A DNA stretch of 25,712 nt, taken from a virus. The notes below the pieces were generated by a model. The model saw only the letters and a program-made list of their open reading frames with translations, was not told where the DNA came from and did no database searches. How positions within the stretch are numbered: the stretch's first letter is position 1; the number at the start of each line of letters is the position of its first letter. The DNA is taken from positions 1 to 25,712 of the IMG/VR virus record IMGVR_UViG_3300020471_000893. One strand, given 5' to 3'. Made by a program: the position numbers and the translations under genes. Positions 15,195-22,091 of this stretch are shown here, in pieces.

Positions 15195-16739
15195 TTATTG
15201 TAGCTGATTTATCTCCAATGCAAAGCGTTTAACTTCATTGATATCAGCCAACCTTGTAATGTTGTGTTTCTTTAACTTTTGTTGACAATCTTTAAGTAGG
15301 TTTACAGAGTTATCTTGTCTTCTACCAAATACGTACATATCTGATACCCATATTCTAGCTGGTGGTTGTTTACCTAACCAATCTAATGCTGGTCCGTCAA
15401 CTAAATTACCACCACCTGAATGTGTATCTAGGTATTCTTGTGTTACACGCTTACCACCTTCTGCGATAATACGTAATACACCTACGTCCCACCTAGATTG
15501 TCCGTCTACAAGTGGTCCGTCATATCTGTCATTGTACATAGCTATAGTTACAGCTGGTAGTTCTGACATTATATCTAGTATATCTTGACCACTAAAGTTC
15601 ATTGAACCTGATGCGTCAATTAATATTGTTCCACCATAAGTTCTTTGCTTTTGTTTGAATATCTTTTTATCAATACAATATCTACTAATGTATTTAGGAT
15701 TAGTCCCGTAATCCATAGGTCTATATTCACGACCTTTCTTAAGTAGTGATTGTAGGTTCACTTGAAGTGGACCTTTAATTTCTTTCATAATACCCCAAGC
15801 ACCTGAGTAATCAGCTGTTGGATTGTAATTCATGTTACCCATGTTTTGCATAAGTTCCATTTTGGTATTATATTGTGCTTCAGCTAAAGTTTGTGCACTT
15901 TCGCCTTCACCTTCGCCTTCACCACTATTACCGTCATCCATATTTGCATAACTAGACTTTGATTTCTTCGCAGCTTCCGCCTTACGACGTTCTGCTTCAT
16001 ATACTTCTTCTAATTCTGGTACGTCGCTAAAGTCTTCATACAATGCATGTAGTTCTTTAGCTACTTGTCTAACTTTACGATATGTAGGTTTGTAATACCT
16101 ATCACCACCATATGAATTTCTATTTTTAGTAGTAATTCTTTTATAGAACCATTGTGCTTTACTTATAGCAAAGTTGATTTGCATTTTACGTAATGTTGTC
16201 AATAAACTATGTCCGTTTTCAGTTCTTTCTTTAAGTTCTTCAACGGTGTCAAGTAATGCACGCCATTCTAAATTGTTAGGTTGTGTGTCACCGTATGTTT
16301 CCATACCTGTAGAATTCCACATGCTAGCCATCATATAACATATCATGTCGTACTCTGACCAAGATAAAAGCATATCTTCATATCGTTTACGTGCGTCTTT
16401 TTCACACATAATCCAATCATTAATAGGTAGTTTACGTTGTGATAATAAGTAACCTATACGTACTTCTTCACAAGCTTCTACTGAAGTTTCGCCTTCATTT
16501 GGACCAAGTTTACCTATAGTTTTAGGTGACCATTTAACATGACCCATTTCATGACGTCTTACCATTCTGTCATGATAAGAATCACAATCTTCACATTTGT
16601 CGCCTAAAGGTACATACATTTCCTTTGATAAGTTACTTGTACGTGGTAGTTTGTTATCTTCAAAGACTTTCCAAGCACCGTCGCCTGTAACTATTGCAGG
16701 AAATGGTAGTTTTTGTTTATGTTTAGGTGTTCGTTTCAT
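15195..16739 (-). CDS. VWA-domain protein with metallopeptidase-like HEMGH motif (CobT/DUF2201-like)
   Basis: 514 residues. The N-terminal part has CEDC (49-52) and HEMGH (63-67), a zincin-type HExxH motif, with acidic residues EACEEVR (88-94) that could supply a third ligand. Residues about 225-290 are charged and low-complexity (SGEGEGEGES). The C-terminal VWA domain has an intact MIDAS start, DASGS (375-379), after GGTILI, and VSDMYV later. The gene overlaps the AAA+ gene by 17 nt; such MoxR/CobS-type ATPase plus VWA pairs act as chaperone-like remodelling machines (cobalt chelatase being the best known). In a phage the target is unknown, and the possible protease site is notable. GGAG lies 7 nt before ATG. 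Confidence 0.82.
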   Translation of the reverse strand: MKRTPKHKQKLPFPAIVTGDGAWKVFEDNKLPRTSNLSKEMYVPLGDKCEDCDSYHDRMVRRHEMGHVKWSPKTIGKLGPNEGETSVEACEEVRIGYLLSQRKLPINDWIMCEKDARKRYEDMLLSWSEYDMICYMMASMWNSTGMETYGDTQPNNLEWRALLDTVEELKERTENGHSLLTTLRKMQINFAISKAQWFYKRITTKNRNSYGGDRYYKPTYRKVRQVAKELHALYEDFSDVPELEEVYEAERRKAEAAKKSKSSYANMDDGNSGEGEGEGESAQTLAEAQYNTKMELMQNMGNMNYNPTADYSGAWGIMKEIKGPLQVNLQSLLKKGREYRPMDYGTNPKYISRYCIDKKIFKQKQRTYGGTILIDASGSMNFSGQDILDIMSELPAVTIAMYNDRYDGPLVDGQSRWDVGVLRIIAEGGKRVTQEYLDTHSGGGNLVDGPALDWLGKQPPARIWVSDMYVFGRRQDNSVNLLKDCQQKLKKHNITRLADINEVKRFALEINQLQ

Positions 16740-17478
16740 TATTAAGCTCCATATTGTTTAAGTTTTTGTCATCAACTTCGTCTGATAATATGATTGCGTC
16801 TAATAATTCATCAGCTCTATCTCCAAAGATAAGGTTAGCTGCAGTCTCTTTATCAAGACCTTTACCTATAAGTTCAAAGAACTCACGCCAAGCTCTAATA
16901 GATAGCCTAGTGTCCATATCTTCTGATAAAGATGTTTCTACAATGATACTTCTCCAAGCCTCTGGAAACATTTCCAAAGCTTTAGGATGTATTTCATTGA
17001 CGTTAATTTTGACAGGGAACCTATCTTTAAGGGCCATAGGTAAGCTCTCAGGTAGAGAGTTTGTAGTTGCTATGACTGTAAATCCTTCAGCTGGTCTTAC
17101 AGTTTCCTTATTGTCGTTGTTCAATGTCAATTGTGCAATGTCTTTGTCATCTAATATAGCGTGCAAGAATGTCATTGCGTCTGGTGATGCGTGGTCAATT
17201 TCGTTAACTACTAACCTACCACCATTACGCCATGCTTGTATTGCTATACCGTCATGCCATTCAAATCCACCGTCTGAACTTGGTTTATAGAAACCTTCCA
17301 AGTTAGCTGACGCTGTATCTTCCGTCATTGTTATTTGATATACATTTGGTTCACCTTCCATTGTGTAACCAATTGCATTTGTTGCAGCTGCATATGTTTT
17401 ACCTGTACCCGGTGGGCCGTATAACAATATTCTGTCTGCATTTCCAATAGCATTTGCTACTAATTTCCAACAATCCAT
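16723..17478 (-). CDS. AAA+ ATPase, MoxR/CobS-like
   Basis: 251 residues with Walker A GPPGTGKT (21-28), a Walker B-like strand RLVVNEID (88-95, with N where the first acidic residue is usual and E93 kept), sensor 1 VIATTNS and an arginine-finger region LKDRFPVKI. The MoxR-type insertion (NLEGFYKPSSDGGFEWHDG) is also present. It would hydrolyse ATP to drive remodelling by the partner VWA protein encoded by the overlapping downstream gene. ATG overlaps the previous stop (GGAGAATAATG). The short form (about 250 residues) lacks extra domains. Confidence 0.85.
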   Translation of the reverse strand: MDCWKLVANAIGNADRILLYGPPGTGKTYAAATNAIGYTMEGEPNVYQITMTEDTASANLEGFYKPSSDGGFEWHDGIAIQAWRNGGRLVVNEIDHASPDAMTFLHAILDDKDIAQLTLNNDNKETVRPAEGFTVIATTNSLPESLPMALKDRFPVKINVNEIHPKALEMFPEAWRSIIVETSLSEDMDTRLSIRAWREFFELIGKGLDKETAANLIFGDRADELLDAIILSDEVDDKNLNNMELNNETNT

Positions 17479-17789
17479 TATTCTCCTTCCATAGTCGTTG
17501 GTACAAACTTACAATATATATCTATATCTCCGTCTGTATTCTTTCTTTGTGATATAACGAACTTACCTTTGCCAGCTAAGTGTGCTATATTTCTTTGAGT
17601 CATATTCTCAATGTTTGCTTTAACTCCTGATATCCAAGTATCAGTTGTTGCTATTACATACCATACATTAGGTGTTGACAATAAAGTTCTTACCTTATCA
17701 TCAGTTAAAATTTGTGGACGTTTGCCCTTTTTATTTAAACCCGCAGCAGGTGGTTCTTGCCTACTCAGACTCGTCTTCTTTATTACCAT
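17478..17789 (-). CDS. Unknown small protein before the AAA+ gene
   Basis: 103 residues, ATG with GGAAGG 5 nt upstream. The N-terminus is basic and Pro-rich (SLSRQEPPAAGLNKKGKRP), then an alpha/beta domain (DKVRTLLSTPNVWYVIATT, IDIYCKFVPTT). It overlaps the upstream gene by 29 nt and the AAA+ gene by TAATG, so it is made with the AAA+/VWA pair and could be a substrate adaptor. No family recognised. Confidence 0.65.
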   Translation of the reverse strand: MVIKKTSLSRQEPPAAGLNKKGKRPQILTDDKVRTLLSTPNVWYVIATTDTWISGVKANIENMTQRNIAHLAGKGKFVISQRKNTDGDIDIYCKFVPTTMEGE

Positions 17790-18333
17790 TAGTACCTTCC
17801 TGTAACCAGTTTTCTACGTCATCAGCTACGTTAAGATGTTCTCTTAATACATTGCTTTGTGTTTGTTCTTCAGCTAACTTAACGTTGTTAGCTTTAACAC
17901 ATTGTATTGTCGTAGGTTCCATTAATAGAAACTCTGCAAAGTTACCTTCTTTTACCATATATTCTCTGAAATCATTTAAGTTTTCATAAGTAAATGGTAT
18001 ATCATCATAGCCTGGTGGTGTGTCAGTAAGTATATGTATATAGTTACTCATGTTGTCAGCTTTCCTAGCAAAGTCTATTTTCTTTGCTTGTGTTATAGCT
18101 GACCAAGTATCAGGTGCCATTACTGAATAGATACATACAAGTACCTCATCGTCTTCATCTTTAGCAAATCCCATACTTCCACCAAATAGTTTAGGACCTA
18201 CGTCTTTCTTAAAGTAAGCAAATGTAACGTGATATTCTGAATCTCGTTTTGATTGTACTTCAATAAATTGATGTACTTCATTATGCTTATCATGGTCACC
18301 GTCATGGTCACAACTATTAAAATGTTCCGTCAT
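17761..18333 (-). CDS. Unknown acidic protein with His/Asp-rich N-terminus
   Basis: 190 residues from ATG 18333, chosen because AAGGAGAAAC precedes it; an in-frame GTG at 18378 would put the leader stem-loop inside the coding region. The N-terminus HFNSCDHDGDHDKHNEVHQ may bind metal. The middle part (EVLVCIYSVMAPDTWSAITQAKKIDF) looks like an alpha/beta domain, and the C-tail is acidic. No family recognised. It is part of the group leading to the AAA+/VWA genes. Confidence 0.7.
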   Translation of the reverse strand: MTEHFNSCDHDGDHDKHNEVHQFIEVQSKRDSEYHVTFAYFKKDVGPKLFGGSMGFAKDEDDEVLVCIYSVMAPDTWSAITQAKKIDFARKADNMSNYIHILTDTPPGYDDIPFTYENLNDFREYMVKEGNFAEFLLMEPTTIQCVKANNVKLAEEQTQSNVLREHLNVADDVENWLQEGTNGNKEDESE

Positions 18334-18404
18334 GTTTCTCCTTTCAGAATTTTCGGGTGATAGCCCATAAAGGAACACGAAAATTCGTGTCCCTCATGGA
18401 CCAT
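18330..18404 (-). CDS. Candidate 24-codon leader ORF
   Basis: ATG 18404, beginning MVHEGHEFSCSF, runs through the whole leader stem-loop and ends KGET, with its TGA overlapping the ATG of the 17761-18333 gene (ATGA). Its last codons are the ribosome site AAAGGAGAA of that gene. It could be a leader peptide whose translation opens or closes the hairpins. No ribosome site of its own is evident, so it may be chance. Confidence 0.25.
   Translation of the reverse strand: MVHEGHEFSCSFMGYHPKILKGET
18347..18390 (-). promoter_or_regulatory. Leader stem-loop element with TTCC-N5-GGGC and two exclusive folds
   Basis: On the minus strand TTCC (18375-18372), five bases, then GGGC (18366-18363). GAATTTTCG/CGAAAATTC (18347-18355 with 18378-18386) is a perfect 9-bp outer stem. 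The segment 18378-18386 can instead take part in a local hairpin ACACGAA/TTCGTGT (18375-18381 with 18384-18390). The two folds are exclusive, and the outer stem ends next to the AAAGGAG ribosome site of the gene starting at 18333. Confidence 0.55.
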
Positions 18405-18408
18405 TAGA

Positions 18409-19179
18409 TTAGAGATGCTTACGCAACTCAAGCCAAGTATCAACTAGCTTATCCATTTCTTTCTTAAGAACTGGTAGCTCTTTGAAATTGACATATGCAT
18501 TTGCCTTAAAGAACATGATAAGCAAACGAACATAAGTAGTAGGACTTTGTCCTATCCATTTCTTGTTCAGGTTTTCTTGAGCCTTCGTGACTGTCTTATT
18601 TAATTTAAGATGTCCAAGACCTTTCTTTAAGGGTACTGCAGTACCTTTAGTAGAAGTACCAAAGTTCTTTATGATACTTTGTACTTTCTTTTCAGGCTTA
18701 TTAATATCCATAGATATTATTGTCATTGACATACCTAATTCATCTGCTGTCTTGACATATTGTTTGATTTCAATAGCTGAATAAGGTAAACCATGTTCCA
18801 TGTTGTGGATAAATGATTGTCTTATTGCTTCTTTATCATCTTTTGTCTCTAGATATCTAACAGGTATCTGTTTGTTACCTAGTTGTCTAGCAGCTTCGTA
18901 TCTATGCCAACCGTCTAGTATTCTCCCTGTTGGTTTACCCTTTCTAGACTCAACTATAATTGCAGGAAATACGTCGCCATTTCTCATAGCGTCTTTGTAG
19001 ATATTTACTCTATTACTTTGCAACATAGTTCTAGGGTATATTGTTTCGTCGCATTCAAGCGAACTTAAATTAGTAAGCTCATCAGCTCCAGATGCTTTAA
19101 CAAGTTTAGCTTTATTAGCCATAACTTTATTAGCTACCTTTTGCTTTCGTTCCTTACTAAGTTTTTCAGCAGTAGTCAT
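18409..19179 (-). CDS. ParB-like nuclease-domain protein
   Basis: 256 residues, ATG in a TAATG overlap with AAAGGAG upstream. The ParB/sulfiredoxin-type fold is shown by DVFPAIIVESRKGKPTGRILDGWHRYEAARQLG (69-101 region) with the core LDGWHRYEAA (88-97) and PVRYLET. After it come helices (YSAIEIKQYVKTADELGMSM) that resemble the ParB HTH region, then a basic C-terminal half. In phages such proteins serve in transcription regulation, DNA nicking or segregation; which applies here cannot be told. It is coupled to the upstream unknown gene. Confidence 0.75.
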   Translation of the reverse strand: MTTAEKLSKERKQKVANKVMANKAKLVKASGADELTNLSSLECDETIYPRTMLQSNRVNIYKDAMRNGDVFPAIIVESRKGKPTGRILDGWHRYEAARQLGNKQIPVRYLETKDDKEAIRQSFIHNMEHGLPYSAIEIKQYVKTADELGMSMTIISMDINKPEKKVQSIIKNFGTSTKGTAVPLKKGLGHLKLNKTVTKAQENLNKKWIGQSPTTYVRLLIMFFKANAYVNFKELPVLKKEMDKLVDTWLELRKHL

Positions 19180-19793
19180 TAACTCTCCTTTGCGTTAGTT
19201 ACGTCGAATCTACCGAATGAACCACCTTTTTGTGGTCTATAGTCTCCAATGCCTTGTTTCTTACCTGCGTCGCTAACTACTTTCGTAAGCACATCAAGTA
19301 CTGATGTTCCTTGCAATGAATTCTCCATTAATTCTCTGTCAACTTCGACACTAAATGTTAGTTTCCATTGGGGAACAACTGGTCTAGCACGCATAACACC
19401 TGCACGTGAGACAACTACTCTACGTTTATCAATGTTATATGATTTAATAGGTCGATTAGACATAGATTTAAGTTCTAAACTATCAACTGGTTCAATCATT
19501 AAGTGATTAAGTAGAGTCTTTAAGTTAGTTCTACCTAACTTAAAAGCTTTAGATGCTTCTAATATAGAAGCTCTGATTTGTGCTGATGGAACAACTAAGT
19601 TACCTTTGTCATTCCTATATGTTCTCATTTCAGCCTCATCCTCATCGTTGTACTTTTTAGTACTACGTGTTTGTGTGACTTCGCCTGAATTCGCACCCAT
19701 CATAGATGGATTATTGAACATAACACCAGGCTCTTTACCTTGTATTTCAAACGTATATACATCAACTGGTGATGTAAATGTGAGTTTTGCCAA
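19179..19793 (-). CDS. Unknown conserved-looking phage protein
   Basis: 204 residues from TTG 19793, chosen because AAAGGAGAT lies just upstream; longer in-frame readings run into the tRNA-like element. The sequence mixes beta strands and basic helices (SAQIRASILEASKAFKLGR, RARPVVPQWKLTFSVEVD) and ends with the glycine-rich signature GIGDYRPQKGGSFGRFDV. A similar G-rich close is seen in RAMP-like folds, but that is too weak for a call. It is followed by the ParB-like gene through TAATG coupling. Confidence 0.65.
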   Translation of the reverse strand: MAKLTFTSPVDVYTFEIQGKEPGVMFNNPSMMGANSGEVTQTRSTKKYNDEDEAEMRTYRNDKGNLVVPSAQIRASILEASKAFKLGRTNLKTLLNHLMIEPVDSLELKSMSNRPIKSYNIDKRRVVVSRAGVMRARPVVPQWKLTFSVEVDRELMENSLQGTSVLDVLTKVVSDAGKKQGIGDYRPQKGGSFGRFDVTNAKES

Positions 19794-19832
19794 TGCAATC
19801 TCCTTTCTGCTTTCGCTTTTTATTTGTTTGAG

Positions 19833-19905
19833 TGGACGTGCTGGGAATTGAACCCAGGTATATAGCACTTCAAAGGGGAAATTCTATATCTGACCTATCA
19901 CGCCC
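19833..19905 (-). tRNA. tRNA-like element with abnormal anticodon arm
   Basis: 73 nt on the minus strand. Acceptor arms GGGCGTG (19905-19899) and CACGTCC pair over all 7 positions (one G-U), with discriminator A. The T arm CTGGG-TTCAATT-CCCAG is perfect, with a canonical GTTCAAT loop. The central 39 nt has tRNA length, but I cannot build a 5-bp anticodon stem around a 7-nt loop. CTTTGAA resembles an anticodon loop (UUG), yet its flanks do not pair. Instead ATATAG pairs with CTATAT to give one long central hairpin. It is therefore a degenerate tRNA or a tRNA mimic. CCA is not encoded after the discriminator as usual. It abuts pentamer array D and precedes a TTG-start gene. Confidence 0.6.
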
Positions 19906-19906
19906 G

Positions 19907-19966
19907 TAACCTTACCAAGCCATTGCAAAGCGAACCTAACCTGACCCCAGCTATCCTGTGCGTACC
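19907..19966 (-). repeat. Pentamer array D (12 units)
   Basis: Twelve units of plus-strand NNWSC, for example GAACC TAACC TGACC. The fifth base is C in 12/12, the fourth is G/C in 12/12, and the third is A/T in 11/12. It is one base away from the tRNA-like element. Confidence 0.75.
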
Positions 19967-20080
19967 AAGTTAAATCTATATACTCAAGCAATGTATAAGT
20001 GAATAAAGGAAGTAATCCACTCTCCCTACTTACTATTTCTTTTCATCTCGTAAGCACCTATACATTGCGTTCAATATATA

Positions 20081-20145
20081 GTGCCTTACCTAACCGATGC
20101 TCTCCGCTCCGATGCCGACCATACCTTATCATACCGCTGCCCAGC
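20081..20145 (-). repeat. Pentamer array E (13 units)
   Basis: Thirteen units, for example GATGC TCTCC GCTCC. The fifth base is C in 13/13, the fourth is G/C in 12/13, and the third is A/T in 12/13. It begins within a few bases of the T tract of the upstream terminator on the minus strand. Confidence 0.75.
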
Positions 20146-20150
20146 ATAGT

Positions 20151-20216
20151 AAAAAAAATGGTAGTGTTTTCGGTAAGTACAACAGGGCTATGAAATACCT
20201 CTTACTCACACTACCA
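20151..20216 (-). terminator. Rho-independent-type terminator
   Basis: On the minus strand a 9-bp stem TGGTAGTGT/ACACTACCA (20216-20208 with 20167-20159), holding an inner GTAAG/CTTAC pairing, is followed directly by eight T. It ends the transcript of the genes at 20221-20521. Confidence 0.75.
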
Positions 20217-20220
20217 AAAC

Positions 20221-20304
20221 TTATTCTTCTTCTAACCAAGACATATGTACACGTTCTCCGTCAACGTATATATATTCTCCAATTATATTATTGTTCTTCT
20301 GCAC
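20221..20304 (-). CDS. 27-residue peptide ending SWLEEE
   Basis: GTG 20304 overlaps the stop region of the upstream gene. The body IIGEYIYVDGERVHMSWLEE reads like a small beta-hairpin protein of a phage type rather than random sequence. It ends just before the terminator. The start is uncertain because no ribosome site is clear. Confidence 0.4.
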   Translation of the reverse strand: MQKNNNIIGEYIYVDGERVHMSWLEEE

Positions 20305-20521
20305 TGTTTAATCTGTTAATTGCTTTTGTTATCTGATAAAGTATAGCTTCGTCAAGCATTGCTGCATAACCTTGTACTCTATCATCAACTTCGTCATTAA
20401 GTGCCCATCTTTTGACGTCAACAATTGTCCATTGCAGTACGTTAATCTTTTCATGAGTTGGTAGTTGGTCTAGTTGTTCCCAAGTTCTATCTAACTCATT
20501 CATTAATAGATTTTCATCCAT
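20288..20521 (-). CDS. Small helical protein
   Basis: 77 residues, ATG with AGAAAGGACAT upstream. It is almost entirely predicted helix and acidic (MDENLLMNELDRTWEQLDQL, ...RVQGYAAMLDEAILYQITKAINRLNS), ending AEEQ. No family recognised. A strong hairpin stands directly in front of its ribosome site. Confidence 0.65.
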   Translation of the reverse strand: MDENLLMNELDRTWEQLDQLPTHEKINVLQWTIVDVKRWALNDEVDDRVQGYAAMLDEAILYQITKAINRLNSAEEQ

Positions 20522-20845
20522 ATATGTCCTTTCTAACTCTATTGGGGACTGTCGTCCCCTAGAGTTTTATATTATTTACATTATTTTTAATGTTTGACAT
20601 AACGACTGTACAATTACTTAACTATGCTTTCGACATTGTACCTTGGGGCTCACGAAGTCCCGACTTATACATAGTGTATTGTACCAACCTGCTACTACTC
20701 AACAGCGTTCATATAGCTGCTCCACATGGCCTTCCCTTGGGGACTGTCAAGTTCTCCTTTCAGATTGCTCTGTGTCCCGTGTTGGACGGAAGTTTATCGC
20801 TGGTATAAATACCATAAGGCGTACTGTTACATACGCCCTAGCTAT
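20522..20845 (-). other. Stretch without a recognised gene; hairpins and tiny ORFs
   Basis: Leftward, it begins with two tandem hairpins after the upstream stop (GGCGTA/TACGCC, 20818-20823 with 20832-20837; TGGTAT/ATACCA, 20801-20806 with 20809-20814). A 22-codon ORF (20747-20815, starting MVFIPAINFRPTRD) follows, and its TGA overlaps a TTG start with AAAGGAGAAC upstream (20709-20750, 13 codons, MTVPKGRPCGAAI). Another 16-codon ORF lies at 20622-20672. A weak relative of the TTCC-N5-GGGC element (GTCC-N5-GGGA) sits at about 20773-20788. None of the tiny ORFs is secure. Confidence 0.35.
20538..20567 (-). promoter_or_regulatory. Hairpin directly before ribosome site of the 20288-20521 gene
   Basis: On the plus strand AACTCTA, a TT bulge, GGGGAC, loop TGTC, GTCCCC and TAGAGTT form 13 bp. 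On the minus strand it ends 2 nt before GAAAGGACATATATG. It may be a processing or stabilising hairpin. On the plus strand TTTT follows, so it could also stop antisense transcription. Confidence 0.55.
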
Positions 20846-21022
20846 TTACTCTTCTTCTAAATTGGGGATTGTTAATCCTACATATTCAGCTACGTGTTGA
20901 ACAAGTTGAACTTGTTTCTTTAACACTTCAGCTATATTTAGGAATTGCTTAATAACTTCGTCATTAAATTGTTCTTGCTGTTCTACAACATTAACGTCTT
21001 TACAACATTTATCTTCTTCCAA
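20846..21022 (-). CDS. Small helical protein, TTG start
   Basis: 58 residues from TTG 21022 with AAAGGAG 7 nt upstream. The N-terminus MEEDKCCKDVNVVEQQEQF has a Cys pair. The rest is an amphipathic helix (NDEVIKQFLNIAEVLKKQVQ...LVQHVAEYVG), and it ends IPNLEEE. It overlaps the end of the Api92-like gene. It is probably a small coiled-coil protein. No family recognised. Confidence 0.6.
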   Translation of the reverse strand: MEEDKCCKDVNVVEQQEQFNDEVIKQFLNIAEVLKKQVQLVQHVAEYVGLTIPNLEEE

Positions 21023-21611
21023 TTTTACTCTCCTTTAATATATTCTTTATATTTAATAAGCTCTTTCTAAATGATGCTTTATCTTTTTCAATAATGACAT
21101 CATCCATAGGATATTCAGTTGTTTCTAAGTCGTATTCGAATTCAACTTGCCATTCATTTTTGATATTTAAATGATACTTTTTAGCTATATCTTGAAGCAA
21201 TACCCAAGGTTGTCCCCAAGCACTCTCAAAATTAAATACAACTGTTCTAGTTTTTCCGTGAGTATTATCAACACTTAATGTTGTGTCCATATCTCCCCAT
21301 TTTGTGCCCCAATTAGCATATTGCCAATCTATAGCATTAAGAACACCGTATTTATTTATAAGTTCCTTTTTATATTCATCAGTTAATGCAACGTAGTTAC
21401 CTTCGTCATCATATGTCCATTCACTATGTCGTTCTCCGTCTATAGTTATTGCACCTGATGATATTTTCTCTATTGCTTCTGGTATAGGAAAAGCAAGTGT
21501 TAAATTATATAATACATTGTCATCTTCAATGTCAACTATATCTTGAAGTAGGTTCTCAATGTCTTCTACTCTTCCGTGCATAGTTGTTGTGTTGTAACAA
21601 ATATTAGGCAC
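21009..21611 (-). CDS. Api92-like / DUF1281-type protein
   Basis: 200 residues. The start MPNICYNTTTMHGRVEDIE, the central FPIPEAIE and the later YANWGTKWGDMD plus FNFESAWGQPW are the landmarks of the Api92-like family (N-terminal MPNxCxN, then the NWGTKWD and SxWxPP type motifs), a ferredoxin-like fold widespread in phages and plasmids. The molecular role of the family is not settled. The start overlaps the preceding gene by 8 nt. Confidence 0.7.
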   Translation of the reverse strand: MPNICYNTTTMHGRVEDIENLLQDIVDIEDDNVLYNLTLAFPIPEAIEKISSGAITIDGERHSEWTYDDEGNYVALTDEYKKELINKYGVLNAIDWQYANWGTKWGDMDTTLSVDNTHGKTRTVVFNFESAWGQPWVLLQDIAKKYHLNIKNEWQVEFEYDLETTEYPMDDVIIEKDKASFRKSLLNIKNILKESKIGRR

Positions 21612-21885
21612 CTTTCTCCTCCCTATACCATTCGTTCATTTCAATCATTTGAGCTCTCATATCATCGTCGCTAGTTTCATTGATAAATTCTGTAAAATCA
21701 TTACGTAAATTATCGTCCTCTAGCATTGCCATAATAAATTCTTTTTGGAATTCACTTCCAAATTTATCAGCTAAATATGTAGATAGAAATAATTGTCCTT
21801 GTGCTAATAAACTAATCTTACTCTGCATATTATTTAGCGTTTCGATTAAGTCCTTAACTAAATCGTCTTTTTCTCCGTCGTTCAT
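21604..21885 (-). CDS. Small acidic helical protein
   Basis: 93 residues, coupled to the upstream gene by ATGA and preceded by GAGGAGGAAG, which also encodes that gene's Glu tail. The sequence is acidic and helical (GEKDDLVKDLIETLNNMQSK, ...NDFTEFINETSDDDMRAQM). No family recognised. Confidence 0.6.
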   Translation of the reverse strand: MNDGEKDDLVKDLIETLNNMQSKISLLAQGQLFLSTYLADKFGSEFQKEFIMAMLEDDNLRNDFTEFINETSDDDMRAQMIEMNEWYREEKGA

Positions 21886-22091
21886 TCTTCCTCCTCTAGA
21901 ACGTGGTTATTATACCATTCAATTGCTTGTTTAGTATCTACTGTTATTTCATAATTAGTAGTTTCATATTTGTAACCTTGATGTGTGCTATCTATATCAC
22001 ACCAGTCTAGAAACTCATTAACTTTTGTAATAGCCTCATCTACTGTGTTACCTAAATCAAGTAATTCAATGCTTACTTTTGCTCCGTACAT
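21882..22091 (-). CDS. Small unknown protein, Glu tail
   Basis: 69 residues starting MYGAKVSIELLDLGNTVDEA, with a beta-alpha-beta look (KVSIEL, ITKVNEFLDW, YEITVD), ending HVLEEEE. It has TAATG coupling to the upstream gene and ATGA coupling to the downstream gene. The EEEE codons GAGGAGGAAGAA double as ribosome site for the next gene. No family recognised. Confidence 0.6.
   Translation of the reverse strand: MYGAKVSIELLDLGNTVDEAITKVNEFLDWCDIDSTHQGYKYETTNYEITVDTKQAIEWYNNHVLEEEE

Larger units (their letters stand above)
19794..20220 (-). other. Gene-free stretch with tRNA-like element and pentamer arrays
   Basis: Reading leftward: a terminator with a U8 tract (20216-20151), pentamer array E (20145-20081), a 10-bp inverted repeat TATACATTGC/GCAATGTATA (20059-20068, 19988-19997), pentamer array D (19966-19907), the tRNA-like element (19905-19833), then the ribosome site of the gene at 19793. 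No credible ORF is present. The parallel with 14761-15194 (two arrays plus hairpins) suggests the same kind of element occurs twice. Confidence 0.6.

Noticed and set aside
19833-19905. Phage attachment site made of a host tRNA 3' end
   Set aside because: The 5' acceptor strand is also present and pairs, and no integrase gene is in the window; not excluded if an integrase exists elsewhere.
14813-20145. CRISPR array as explanation for the repeats
   Set aside because: The unit is 5 nt with no spacers, and no cas gene was recognised.
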